Notes under the pieces: model-generated
Told to the model about the DNA's origin: nothing
The model's input: the letters and a program-made list of their open reading frames with translations, nothing else
Databases searched by the model: none
Assembly: GCA_047606825.1 (NCBI GenBank)
Contig: JASGDY010000112.1
Coordinates: 62,001 to 126,000 of the forward strand
Direction: 5' to 3'
Origin: Rhizosphaericola sp047606825
GTDB lineage: Bacteria > Bacteroidota > Bacteroidia > Chitinophagales > Chitinophagaceae
DNA length: 64,000 bases
Position numbers and translations under genes: made by a program
Shown here: positions 36,291 through 44,426 of the stretch, in pieces
Layout of the letters: each line of letters opens with the position of its first letter
Numbering within the stretch: position 1 is the first letter of the stretch

Positions 36291-36749
36291 ATGAAAAAGA
36301 CGCTTTTAGCTACTGCATTAGCTGCTGTGATGTTGTCGGTAAGCTGCAAAAAATCTGCTGACACAGGGCCATCAATCATAGGACAGTGGACGTTGATAGA
36401 ATCAAAAAACGCTATGACAGGTGTAATAACTTACGAGTTAGGGAAAGGTGGAACCGTAGAATTTACTTCCGATTCCTATACTTTTAAATATCCCACCGGT
36501 ACAGGTTTTTCTGTTGGCAAGTACGGTATCGAGAAAGTTTCCCTTGATACTGCAATGGCCTATTCTGGAACTTCATTCATACAGAAAGCAGGTACTATCT
36601 ATGGAATAAAAAATGCAGGCGATAACCAATTTGCCATGTTTTTCTATTTCGAGGAGAGCACTCTTGTGTTGGTGAGGGGCTATTATCCTACTGATGGTGG
36701 CTCGATTAACAAATATGTGCGTCTACAAGCAACGACTGCTGCTGAATAA
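36291..36749 (+). CDS. Small lipoprotein, lipocalin-like
   Basis: 152 residues. A lipoprotein signal ends at LSVSC (Cys19), followed by KKSADTGPSIIGQWTLIESKN. 'I-x-G-x-W' after the lipobox and an all-beta pattern are what lipocalin-like Bacteroidota lipoproteins show. No catalytic motif. Function unknown; it stands alone between the BtuB-like receptor and the glycosyltransferase operon. Confidence 0.78.
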   Translation: MKKTLLATALAAVMLSVSCKKSADTGPSIIGQWTLIESKNAMTGVITYELGKGGTVEFTSDSYTFKYPTGTGFSVGKYGIEKVSLDTAMAYSGTSFIQKAGTIYGIKNAGDNQFAMFFYFEESTLVLVRGYYPTDGGSINKYVRLQATTAAE

Positions 36750-36902
36750 TGTATTGACCAAGGGCACCGATGACCGATTTTGCCAAGTTGAAAGATGTGG
36801 GAATACTTGCCCGTAAATATGGAACGTATGGTGGATATTGGGATATCCATCACAAAACGGATGACTGAAAATCATTGAATGTGTGAAAGAAAAGAAGGAA
36901 AA

Positions 36903-37781
36903 TTATAGTCCATGAAGTCCCCGATACATCGACAGGAAAACCAACAGATGGACACCTCTATTGGCTTTTGTCTTTTTCGAGACGATACGAATGATATAAT
37001 TTTCAAAAGGTGCGCTTATCTTAAACAAAACATAGGCGCGTTTTTTTTGAAGAAAACGAATTTGGAAAAGTGCATCGCTGTGGGCGTTTTTGTTGATGAT
37101 GTATGACAGGTTTTTCCGTGCGAAATCTTCTCTTTGTTGCAGCGCATCATTTAACGATTTATTTAAAACGCCTGACGTAACTGCACTTCTATTATAAATC
37201 GTAACGAGTTGGTATTGGTTATAAATGCGGTTGGCGAGTTCGGTGTCTTCACCGCCATAGGTTGTGATGTTTTCGTCAAAGCCTTGTACGGCCTTCAATA
37301 TAGCCGACGGCATTGCCACGTTGTTGCTTTCAAAATATTGAAATGGGACTTTGCGTACCGTATTGAATCTAAATTTTCCGCGAGATAAGATATAGTTGGT
37401 CCATACGTTGTCCACGTCGTCATATTGGACGCAACCGAGCGAAATCGTATTGCCAACTTCTAATATTTGCAGATGCTTTTCCAGTAAATCCTGGGCGGGA
37501 ATTAAATCAGAATCCAGAAAGACAACGTATTTATATTTTAATTCGTTTAAAGGAAGGTTCCTGGTAGCTGCGCGTCCGTGGTTTTTATTGTCCGTATGCG
37601 TTTTTACTATAAAAGTAAAATGATAATGGGCATTATTTAAATATTCCAGAGTTCCGTCCGTACTCCCGTCTACGCATATCCATACCCGGAAACCACGTAT
37701 CGTTTGGTTTTCCAATCCTGAAAGGCATTGCTGCAATTCTTCCAGATTGTTGTAGGTCGGTATGATGATGTCGAAAAGCAC
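36903..37781 (-). CDS. Family 2 glycosyltransferase
   Basis: 292 residues. GT-A fold: FDIIIPTYNNLEELQQCLSG at the N-terminus, WICVDGSTDGT (nucleotide-binding loop), AATRNLPLNE, and VVFLDSDLIP with the DxD motif. The segment GGEDTELANRIY is the usual acceptor-side ED motif. It adds a sugar from a nucleotide donor to a surface glycan; donor and acceptor are unknown. The start is GTG at 37781, sharing one base with the stop of the upstream dehydrogenase (TAGTG), so the genes are translationally coupled. Confidence 0.9.
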   Translation of the reverse strand: MLFDIIIPTYNNLEELQQCLSGLENQTIRGFRVWICVDGSTDGTLEYLNNAHYHFTFIVKTHTDNKNHGRAATRNLPLNELKYKYVVFLDSDLIPAQDLLEKHLQILEVGNTISLGCVQYDDVDNVWTNYILSRGKFRFNTVRKVPFQYFESNNVAMPSAILKAVQGFDENITTYGGEDTELANRIYNQYQLVTIYNRSAVTSGVLNKSLNDALQQREDFARKNLSYIINKNAHSDALFQIRFLQKKRAYVLFKISAPFENYIIRIVSKKTKANRGVHLLVFLSMYRGLHGL

Positions 37782-38791
37782 TATAATCTTTTTGCTGTTT
37801 TGTACATGTTTTCAATGATGTTGACGACCGCCTTACCATCTTCTGCTGATGAAACGAATAGTTTGCCATACATTAGATTGTCAATGACATTGGCGATGAT
37901 TTTGTCATGGTTGTTCATGCTGCCTTGGTAGAACCCATAATCGTTGGCTGCGGTTGTTTCCAACATAGGCACAGACGTGTTTTCGATACTGTTATATTCT
38001 ATTTTATCTAAGTATTGTCCCCCGATTCTTATCGTACCTTTTTCGGCAATAATCGTTAAAGAGCTTTCCATGTTTTGTCCATGTGAACAAATAGAATAGT
38101 TAAAATTTACAATAGCATTTTTTTGAGAGTACATCACAAAAGAACCGCTGTCCTCAATCTCTGTGTAAGGATGGTTAAAATTGGCGGTTATGCCGCCAAT
38201 ATAGTCGCGTATGTCTCCATGCAAATAATATAGTATATCAATAAAATGGCTGAACTGTGTAAACAATACACCGCCGTCCATTGCTTGCTTACCGCGCCAA
38301 TTTCCTTGGCTATAATATTCTTGGTTGCGGTTCCAGATACAGTTGACCTGTATCTGAAATATTTTGCCTAACGCGTCTTGTTCTATTAATTTTTTTAACC
38401 ATTTTGCAGACGGTGCATAACGGTTCTGCATAACAGTAAAAATGCTTTTTTTCTTTTTCGTTGCTTTTTCAATCATCTTTTCGCAGTCTGAAACCATTAT
38501 TGCCATTGGTTTCTCGACAACGACATGACAATTGTTTTCCAGTCCGGCAAGCGTGTGTACGCAGTGCAGGTAGTTGGGTGTGCATACGCAAAGGACATCC
38601 AGTTGGCACATCGTGAGCATGTCTTCCAACAATTCAAAAACATGTAACCCTGTATTTTTTATGCTTTTTGTTTTATTATAGTCCATGTCGCATACTGCGA
38701 TTAATTCGGCATCGGGATGCGCGAGTATATGTTGGCGGTGTTTGTTGCCAACATGTCCATAACCTACGATGCCAAAGCGTATCTTATCCAT
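37781..38791 (-). CDS. Gfo/Idh/MocA-family sugar dehydrogenase
   Basis: 336 residues. N-terminal Rossmann fold FGIVGYGHVGNKHRQHI with the GxGxxG-like NAD(P) loop, then CTPNYLHCVHTLAGLENNCHVVVEKPMA, where the EKP motif supplies the catalytic lysine. The C-terminal half is the GFO_IDH_MocA domain. Members oxidise or reduce nucleotide sugars, often for unusual sugars in surface polysaccharides, which fits its place between two glycosyltransferases. Its ATG overlaps the end of the upstream gene by 8 bases (ATGGATAA). Confidence 0.92.
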   Translation of the reverse strand: MDKIRFGIVGYGHVGNKHRQHILAHPDAELIAVCDMDYNKTKSIKNTGLHVFELLEDMLTMCQLDVLCVCTPNYLHCVHTLAGLENNCHVVVEKPMAIMVSDCEKMIEKATKKKKSIFTVMQNRYAPSAKWLKKLIEQDALGKIFQIQVNCIWNRNQEYYSQGNWRGKQAMDGGVLFTQFSHFIDILYYLHGDIRDYIGGITANFNHPYTEIEDSGSFVMYSQKNAIVNFNYSICSHGQNMESSLTIIAEKGTIRIGGQYLDKIEYNSIENTSVPMLETTAANDYGFYQGSMNNHDKIIANVIDNLMYGKLFVSSAEDGKAVVNIIENMYKTAKRL

Positions 38792-39884
38792 GCTGTAACA
38801 GTGATTTATAGAATGCTAATAATGTTTTAGATTCTGCTTGCCAGTTGAGTTCTTCCCTTGCAGCTATACTATTGGTTTTCAATTTTTTATATAATTCTTT
38901 ATCCTGCATCAGTCTTGTCATCGCATCAGACAGGGTCTTGCTTTCAATATCAGGAACCATATAGCCAAATCGATATTGGTCGTTGATGCTTCTATACTCT
39001 GGAAAATCAATGCATATCTGTGGAATGCCTGCCATCATAAAATCAAAGAATTTATTGGCAAGGGAATTATACAAATTCAATCCGCAGTTTTCAACAATCA
39101 TAATGCCTGCATACATTTCTGGTGTAATTTTTTTCAATTGCTCGGGCATGACGCTCCCCATTAGCTTGACATTGTTTTCTATTCCGTTGTCCGCAATCAA
39201 TTGTTTTACTTGGTTGACATAATTGCCGTTCCCATAGATATGCAGTTCCGCATTTACGGATTTCATAGCAGGAATCAAAGTTTCAAAACCTCTACCCTCG
39301 TTTACTGCACCTTGGTAGATAAAGATTTTCTTTTCCGAGATACGATTGGAGGGTACTATATTTTCGTACAAAGGGAGGTTGCGCACGATTGCATAATTGA
39401 CCTTGTACAGTTCTGCCAGTTTGTTTTTAATAAAGGTGTTGACGGTATAACCTTGCGGGAATTTCGGCACGGCAAACCTTTCCACGCGCAGCCAAAACCG
39501 ATGTATCCTAGGACGCGTGACGACCTCTTTCATTTCCGTGAAATATTCGTGTGCATCATACACCCGTTTGCTGTTCCGGAAAATACCGGCGAAGTAAACG
39601 GGAAGTATCGTATCCAGGTCAACCGCGCACATGGCATCCGCCCGTTTGAACAATAGGTAAAAAAACAACCGAACATTATACTCGACATAGAAAAGAGGGC
39701 CGGAATTGAAATGACACTTAATCCGCTTTTGGCCGTATGTCCGTTGTGTCAATGTGGAAGACGCTGGGGAGCCGCGTCCAATCAACGTAACATCGTAGCC
39801 ATCAGCCTGGAGTGTACTGCAAATACGCTGCATACGCTGGTCATAATTGAGGTCGTTGGTTACAGTGAATAGGACTTTTTTCAA
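38784..39884 (-). CDS. GT4-type glycosyltransferase
   Basis: 366 residues, GT-B fold. The start is TTG at 39884 (LKKVLFTVTNDLNYDQRMQRI); no ATG precedes the conserved N-terminus. C-terminal donor domain: KKIFIYQGAVNEGRGFETLI, LHIYGNGNYV and the stretch SLANKFFDFMMAGIPQI, the E-less version of the GT4 donor site. It is the first gene of a tight three-gene operon with a dehydrogenase and a GT2, probably making part of a surface glycan. No flippase or polymerase is next to it. Confidence 0.88.
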   Translation of the reverse strand: MKKVLFTVTNDLNYDQRMQRICSTLQADGYDVTLIGRGSPASSTLTQRTYGQKRIKCHFNSGPLFYVEYNVRLFFYLLFKRADAMCAVDLDTILPVYFAGIFRNSKRVYDAHEYFTEMKEVVTRPRIHRFWLRVERFAVPKFPQGYTVNTFIKNKLAELYKVNYAIVRNLPLYENIVPSNRISEKKIFIYQGAVNEGRGFETLIPAMKSVNAELHIYGNGNYVNQVKQLIADNGIENNVKLMGSVMPEQLKKITPEMYAGIMIVENCGLNLYNSLANKFFDFMMAGIPQICIDFPEYRSINDQYRFGYMVPDIESKTLSDAMTRLMQDKELYKKLKTNSIAAREELNWQAESKTLLAFYKSLLQHG

Positions 39885-39947
39885 GAAATAGATTTTTCGT
39901 TGTACATCTTTACCTTGTCTATATTATATAACGAAAAACGAGCGGGA

Positions 39948-40343
39948 TTATTTCTTTTTCGGCAATTTGTATTTCATCTTGACGGGAGCGACGCCTTGGT
40001 CGAGCATTCCGATTTTCTTTGCGGCAAGCCAGCTCAGGTCAATGTCGCGGCCTGCCACAAATGGTCCGCGGTCGTTGATACGCACCTTGACAGATTTGCC
40101 GTTGGAAAGGTTGGTGACTTTCACGATGGTGCCGAAAGGCAAGGTCTTGGAAGCGGCGGTTTTCTTCCGCTTGGCAAAAGTTTCACCGTTGGCTGTTTTC
40201 TTCCCGATGAAATTGCCGGCATAATAAGATGCCTTGCCTGTCTGCACGATGGAACGGGAACAGGAGGTTAGCAGCAATGCCGCAAAAGCGAACAGATGGA
40301 TGTGTTTACGGGAAAAGACCATGCTCCTAATCGTTGTTTTCAT
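39948..40343 (-). CDS. RlpA-like septal-ring lipoprotein
   Basis: The ATG at 40343 gives 131 residues and a lipoprotein signal ending in LLTSC. The double-psi beta-barrel follows: TGKASYYAGNFIGKKTANGETF, LPFGTIVKVTNLSNGKSVKV and INDRGPFVAGRDIDLSWLAA. Catalytic RlpA proteins are lytic transglycosylases cutting bare glycan strands; the Asp of NDRGP is kept. No SPOR domain is present, so localisation to the septum by that route is not expected. An ATG 33 bases upstream is possible. Confidence 0.9.
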   Translation of the reverse strand: MKTTIRSMVFSRKHIHLFAFAALLLTSCSRSIVQTGKASYYAGNFIGKKTANGETFAKRKKTAASKTLPFGTIVKVTNLSNGKSVKVRINDRGPFVAGRDIDLSWLAAKKIGMLDQGVAPVKMKYKLPKKK

Positions 40344-40663
40344 CCACCAAGATAGGCATATCCATTGCATTTTCAACTTATTTGTAGGAAAATTGTCATG
40401 GACTTACTTCCAAAAAACCTCCGTTTTGATGCTTCCGTTGCAAGTGGAATGCGTTTTCAGAACCCCTTTCGCGTGTTAGGTATTCAAGTGCCAGCAGGTG
40501 TGCCATCGCGCTGACATCCCCAAAACCCAACATCCAACCCGAGCCTTAGTCTGATGAACGGGTATGGTTTACTTGCGCTTCATGTATCATTTATTTCTTA
40601 GGTTAAAGTTCGGGTATTCGAATCCTGAGTACCCCGCTTTTTACCGTGCACGGGTATAAAAGG
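40344..40663. other. 320-base gap between RlpA and HAD genes
   Basis: No gene seen. Near the HAD stop there is a nested palindrome: the self-complementary CCGTGCACGG at about 40647-40656 inside arms CCCGCT and AGCGGG (the latter just over the HAD stop). It may be a transcription end for the HAD gene, though no T run follows. Confidence 0.35.
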
Positions 40664-41281
40664 TTATAGCGGGATGTCCTGTAGTTTTTTCCCGTTTGCC
40701 AGATCAAGGAAAAAAGTAGAAAGCCCGGCTTGGTCGGCGCCTTCAATATTGCCGATGGTGTCGTCGATGAAGAGCGTTTCGTTTTTGTCAAGTTGTTGCT
40801 CTGCCAATATTTTTTCAAAAGACGCAACGCTTGGTTTGCGCAGCCCCAAGTCGTGCGAATAATAGATATGCAGAAAATAATCGTGTATCGGATGTCCTAT
40901 CTCCTGTACAAACTGTGGCTCAAACTGCTGCTGGTGGATGATATTGGTATTGGAAAAAAGATATGTGCGGTAGCGTTGGTTGACCTGTTCCAACCATTCT
41001 ATTTTTTCCGGTGAAAAATGTCCCAGCATCGCGTTCCACGCCTGCGTAATCTCCGCATCGGAAAGCGTTGTATGGAATGTCTCTCGAAAACCATCCAGAA
41101 ATGCGGCTGCCGACAGCTTTCCCGTTTCGAACTCCTGGAACAAAGGACTCACATGGTGCTGGCTGAACTTGGCCGCATAATCCGTGATGCCGCTTGCCTC
41201 AAAGGCTTTTCTCGTCTTGTCAAAATCGATGTCTATGAACACGCCGCCAAGGTCGAAGATGATGTTTTTTATTTTTTGCAT
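40664..41281 (-). CDS. HAD-superfamily phosphatase (YihX-like)
   Basis: The ATG at 41281 gives 205 residues (MQKIKNIIFDLGGVFIDIDF). Asp10 in FDLGGV is the nucleophile; SNTN (LFSNTNIIH) is motif II, the lysine in LRKPSVASFEKIL motif III and FIDDTIGNIEGA motif IV. The helical cap at about 20-80 places it in subfamily IA, near alpha-glucose-1-phosphate phosphatase. Substrate not certain. A TTG/ATG start 60 bases upstream is possible but adds an atypical tail. Runs opposite to tRNA-Ile2. Confidence 0.9.
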   Translation of the reverse strand: MQKIKNIIFDLGGVFIDIDFDKTRKAFEASGITDYAAKFSQHHVSPLFQEFETGKLSAAAFLDGFRETFHTTLSDAEITQAWNAMLGHFSPEKIEWLEQVNQRYRTYLFSNTNIIHQQQFEPQFVQEIGHPIHDYFLHIYYSHDLGLRKPSVASFEKILAEQQLDKNETLFIDDTIGNIEGADQAGLSTFFLDLANGKKLQDIPL

Positions 41282-41343
41282 AATCGGAAAATTACCTTCA
41301 TTTGTTGAAACGTACATTAAAATTTTCAAATATCGCTGCAATA

Positions 41344-41375
41344 TTTGAAAATATCGAAAGCATTTTCTACATTTG
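41344..41375 (+). promoter_or_regulatory. Promoter of tRNA-Ile2
   Basis: TTTG at 41344-41347 and TACATTTG at 41368-41375 with a 20-base spacer, matching the -33/-7 consensus. The tRNA begins 32 bases downstream. Confidence 0.7.
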
Positions 41376-41407
41376 CCGCCCGTGAATTTTCCGTTGTTGG
41401 AGATTCA

Positions 41408-41482
<75 letters not shown>

Positions 41483-41491
41483 TTGGAAATC

Positions 41492-41527
41492 AAGCAGTTA
41501 CGACGTGGAAGTCGTTGCTGCTTTTTT
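41492..41527 (+). terminator. Terminator after tRNA-Ile2
   Basis: AAGCAG...ACGAC pairs with GTCGT...CTGCTT around a short loop (two mismatches), followed by a T run ending at 41527. The rest of the gap to 41884 has no gene; two tandem copies of ATGTACAAACA lie at 41528-41549. Confidence 0.75.
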
Positions 41528-41884
41528 ATGTACAAACAATGTACAAACATTTTCGAGTTGGCGGTTTGAATATACGACCTTCAAAAAAGAACTAACAGGG
41601 CATATAAATTGCCATCACCAAATCAGAGTAATGTGGTTTTATGCGGTCAACTATTTGGATATAGCTGAAAAATATCTTTTTTAGGGTAGTCATTCGTCTG
41701 CTCAGAACCCAGGGCTATGGATAAGGTAATAGCGTCTTTAGACATATCTTGTAATGTGTGTGTTGTATCGACCGTCATGGAAGATAACCCAATACAGCCT
41801 GTTGAACGTCAACTCTTCCGTTTCTGTTTTTTGGAGAGTCGGCACATCACCTTTTCCAAAAGAGGAAGGCTGTGAAAATGCCGA

Positions 41885-43306
41885 TTACCTGTCTATAAAA
41901 CTGTCGGATCGATAAGGATTGAGTGGCAAACCAGCGTCATCGAATAGATTGGGTATTGATGTATTCTGGAAACAGTACCGTACATATTTGGGCGTCCTTA
42001 CATCCTTGGAAAAGATTTTTATCTTCTTTCCTTTCTCCAATACTGCTTTTGCCTTATGAAACGAGCTATCGGAACCTGCAATTTCAAAACAATAAATTTC
42101 ATTGCCTTTCATGTGTAGTTCACTACTGGATACATATTGCGCTTCCGCAGATCCGTCGTAAAAGATAGTGCCGACGATTGTTGGAGCTAAAGCTTTTACA
42201 GTGGGTTGATGGTAAATGTCCTGCAAAATAAGGTCTGCCATTCTTTCTCCGACTTCCATTTTGACCTTGGGATGGATATTGGTTGTGTCATCGGTCAAAT
42301 CCAAAATTGAGATCGTCCCATAGTTGGGAACGGTGTGGACAAGTTGGGCTTCCTGCTCTCTCAAATAAGCCGCATGTCGGCCTTTATAACCATTCCAAGA
42401 TGCAATCTGGATCGTGTAAAATGGAAAGTTGTTGTTCATCCCAAACCGCCAGGCAGCTATCATACTGGAAAGCAGCTTGCCGTACCGCATCCAGTCATAG
42501 TCAACATTGGTTTCTCCCTGGTACCAGACACAGCCTTTAATGGTATAGTTGAACAATGGGTATATCATTGCGTTGTACAAAATGGAATATCCCCTGGGAC
42601 AGCCATCGTAAGCGTCCATGTGCATAAGGGTTGGGTCTAGTTCCGGTCGGTCAAAGCAGGACGCTGGCATCCACGCTTGTATATTGGTGCCTCCCCAATA
42701 AGAACCAATAAGCCCAATCGGAAGATTGGTTTTTTCCTGAATTTTTCTGCCGGTGAAATACCCTACCGTACTGAAATCTTGGACCGTATTGGCATCGCAA
42801 ACAATCCATTTGCCCTTTACATTTGAAACAGGGATATAGTCATAATTCCTGTCAACTTGGAAAAAGCGTATTTTAGGGTTAGGTTTGACATGGTATTTCC
42901 CCGACACGGTATCTATTCCCCAGCGCATGTTAAATTCCATGTTCGATTGTCCGGAACAAAGCCATACATCTCCAGTCTGTATATCTGATATGGTTTTGGT
43001 CTCGTTGTCGGTTTTGAACAGGATCTGGTAGGGACCTCCTTCCGAGGGGGTCGATATTGGTACGTTCCACATACCTGTTACGGGAATGACAAGCCTGACG
43101 GTATCGTGGCTGTTCCACGAAGCCACAATCTTCAACTCTTTCCCTGCGGGGCCTTTTCCCCATAGGTTAATATTACTATTGCGTTCCAGAACAGCATGGT
43201 CACTTAGTATATCAGGTAAGGTTATGGGCATTTGTGCACTGGAAGGCAGATGGCACGACAAGATAAAAAATCCGATAATGCCAACGGTTGATGTTTTCAG
43301 CTTCAT
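41885..43306 (-). CDS. Exported sialate O-acetylesterase-family (SASA) esterase
   Basis: The ATG at 43306 gives 473 residues with a signal peptide ending at PSSAQ (about residue 25). SGNH hydrolase motifs: GQSNME (119-124, nucleophile Ser121), GSYWGGTNIQAW, WYQGETN and a C-terminal Asp/His pair in DDTTNIHPKVK. Beside a mannan operon it more likely removes acetyl groups from acetylated mannan than from sialic acid. It is transcribed away from the operon, 24 bases after the AraC gene on the same strand, and probably shares its transcript. Confidence 0.9.
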   Translation of the reverse strand: MKLKTSTVGIIGFFILSCHLPSSAQMPITLPDILSDHAVLERNSNINLWGKGPAGKELKIVASWNSHDTVRLVIPVTGMWNVPISTPSEGGPYQILFKTDNETKTISDIQTGDVWLCSGQSNMEFNMRWGIDTVSGKYHVKPNPKIRFFQVDRNYDYIPVSNVKGKWIVCDANTVQDFSTVGYFTGRKIQEKTNLPIGLIGSYWGGTNIQAWMPASCFDRPELDPTLMHMDAYDGCPRGYSILYNAMIYPLFNYTIKGCVWYQGETNVDYDWMRYGKLLSSMIAAWRFGMNNNFPFYTIQIASWNGYKGRHAAYLREQEAQLVHTVPNYGTISILDLTDDTTNIHPKVKMEVGERMADLILQDIYHQPTVKALAPTIVGTIFYDGSAEAQYVSSSELHMKGNEIYCFEIAGSDSSFHKAKAVLEKGKKIKIFSKDVRTPKYVRYCFQNTSIPNLFDDAGLPLNPYRSDSFIDR

Positions 43307-43330
43307 TGTATGTAAAGGCATGTTTTCTGA

Positions 43331-44200
43331 TTATATAAATATCCGGGTTTCCGAAAAGTTGTCCCTAAACTCTTTGGGCGTACAATGCTTTTTCTTCTTG
43401 AATATCCTGTTGAAATATGTTACATTGTTGAACCCGCAGGAATAGGCTATTTCAGAGATTGTCTGAGTGGTCTCGATTAGTAGCCTAGTGGCGTATCCAA
43501 GTCTGGTTTCGTTCAGCGTGTCCACGAATGTCCTGCCTGTGTGTTTTTTGATGAATCGGCTAAAAGAAGCATCCGGCATGTTCGCCAATTTGGCTACATC
43601 GTTCAACGTAACCTCTTTGTTATAGTTTTTGTTTAGGTAGTTATTGACAGCCTCAATCCTACGGCTGTTATAGTTGTTGAGTGAATTGTTGGGCGTATGG
43701 GAAGAAAGGATTTTTTTGTCCCGTGCGATGGAAAGGTCGTGCAATATGGACAGCAGCTCAAGAAAAGAATCAAATCCTGTTTTTTCGGTAAGGGAAAGAA
43801 TGGCCGGAAGTATTTTTTTGATGGTGGCTTCGGAGTAGGCGATTCCTTGGTTGGCCAATAGGAACATGCCCCGGATCTGGCTTAATTGATTACGGCGCAA
43901 CAACGTGTCATCCAACATATCCTTGTGGAACTGGATGGTTGTTTCCCGGATGGACTTACTTTCACATTTATGGTTGTTCCATGTATGGGGCAGGTCGGGT
44001 CCCAAAAAAACCAGTTCATAATCGGATATCAGCCCAATATGGTCACCGACGATTCGCTGGGCTCCGCTTGCGTGCAATATAAGATTCAATTCGTATTCTT
44101 CATGGTAATGCAGGGGAAAGTTGAATTTCTCTTTTGTGCGGGAAAAAAAGGTGAAGCAGTCGCTGTTTGTAAGCGGCGTTATCTCTCTCATCGGCTCCAT
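43331..44200 (-). CDS. AraC-family regulator of the mannan locus
   Basis: 289 residues. The N-terminal part is a cupin-like sensor (FNFPLHYHEEYELNLILHASG, about 26-46), and the C-terminal 100 residues an AraC double helix-turn-helix (LNDVAKLANMPDASFSRFIKKH and ISEIAYSCGFNNVTYFNRIF, ending KKKHCTPKEFRDNF). Cytosolic. Most large Bacteroides mannan loci use hybrid two-component or SARP regulators; a simple AraC activator with a sugar-binding cupin suggests response to an internal sugar. Divergent from susC; direct repeats at 44344-44376 are a probable binding site. CAAAAATA at 44221-44228 is a -7 box on its own strand. Confidence 0.92.
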   Translation of the reverse strand: MEPMREITPLTNSDCFTFFSRTKEKFNFPLHYHEEYELNLILHASGAQRIVGDHIGLISDYELVFLGPDLPHTWNNHKCESKSIRETTIQFHKDMLDDTLLRRNQLSQIRGMFLLANQGIAYSEATIKKILPAILSLTEKTGFDSFLELLSILHDLSIARDKKILSSHTPNNSLNNYNSRRIEAVNNYLNKNYNKEVTLNDVAKLANMPDASFSRFIKKHTGRTFVDTLNETRLGYATRLLIETTQTISEIAYSCGFNNVTYFNRIFKKKKHCTPKEFRDNFSETRIFI

Positions 44201-44343
44201 ATATGAAAATTTTGTTTCAGCAAAAATAAGAAAACGTTCATTTGTTTGTTAATAATGTTTTATGCCATTGCATAATATTATCATTTTTGTGTTTATAAAC
44301 ATTTAATTTCCAATATATTATAAAACTAACTAACGTTTTTTTG

Positions 44344-44405
44344 TAAAACTGTTCAAAATATGTTAAAACTGTTCAATATTATGATACGTTCTATGTATAT
44401 TTTTG
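44344..44405 (+). promoter_or_regulatory. Activator repeats and -7 box of the mannan operon
   Basis: TAAAACTGTTCAA occurs at 44344-44356 and 44364-44376, exactly 20 bp apart, so both copies face the same side of the helix. TATTTTTG (44398-44405) fits the -7 consensus 21 bases further, and no -33 TTTG is present. This is the layout of an activator-dependent promoter with tandem AraC half-sites. The susC ATG is at 44427. Confidence 0.7.
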
Positions 44406-44426
44406 CATCTGCTTAAAAAACGATTT

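Noticed and set aside
36770..36868. 33-codon frame MTDFAKLKDVG...
   Set aside because: No start context, no similarity I can name; may be a gene fragment but cannot be supported.
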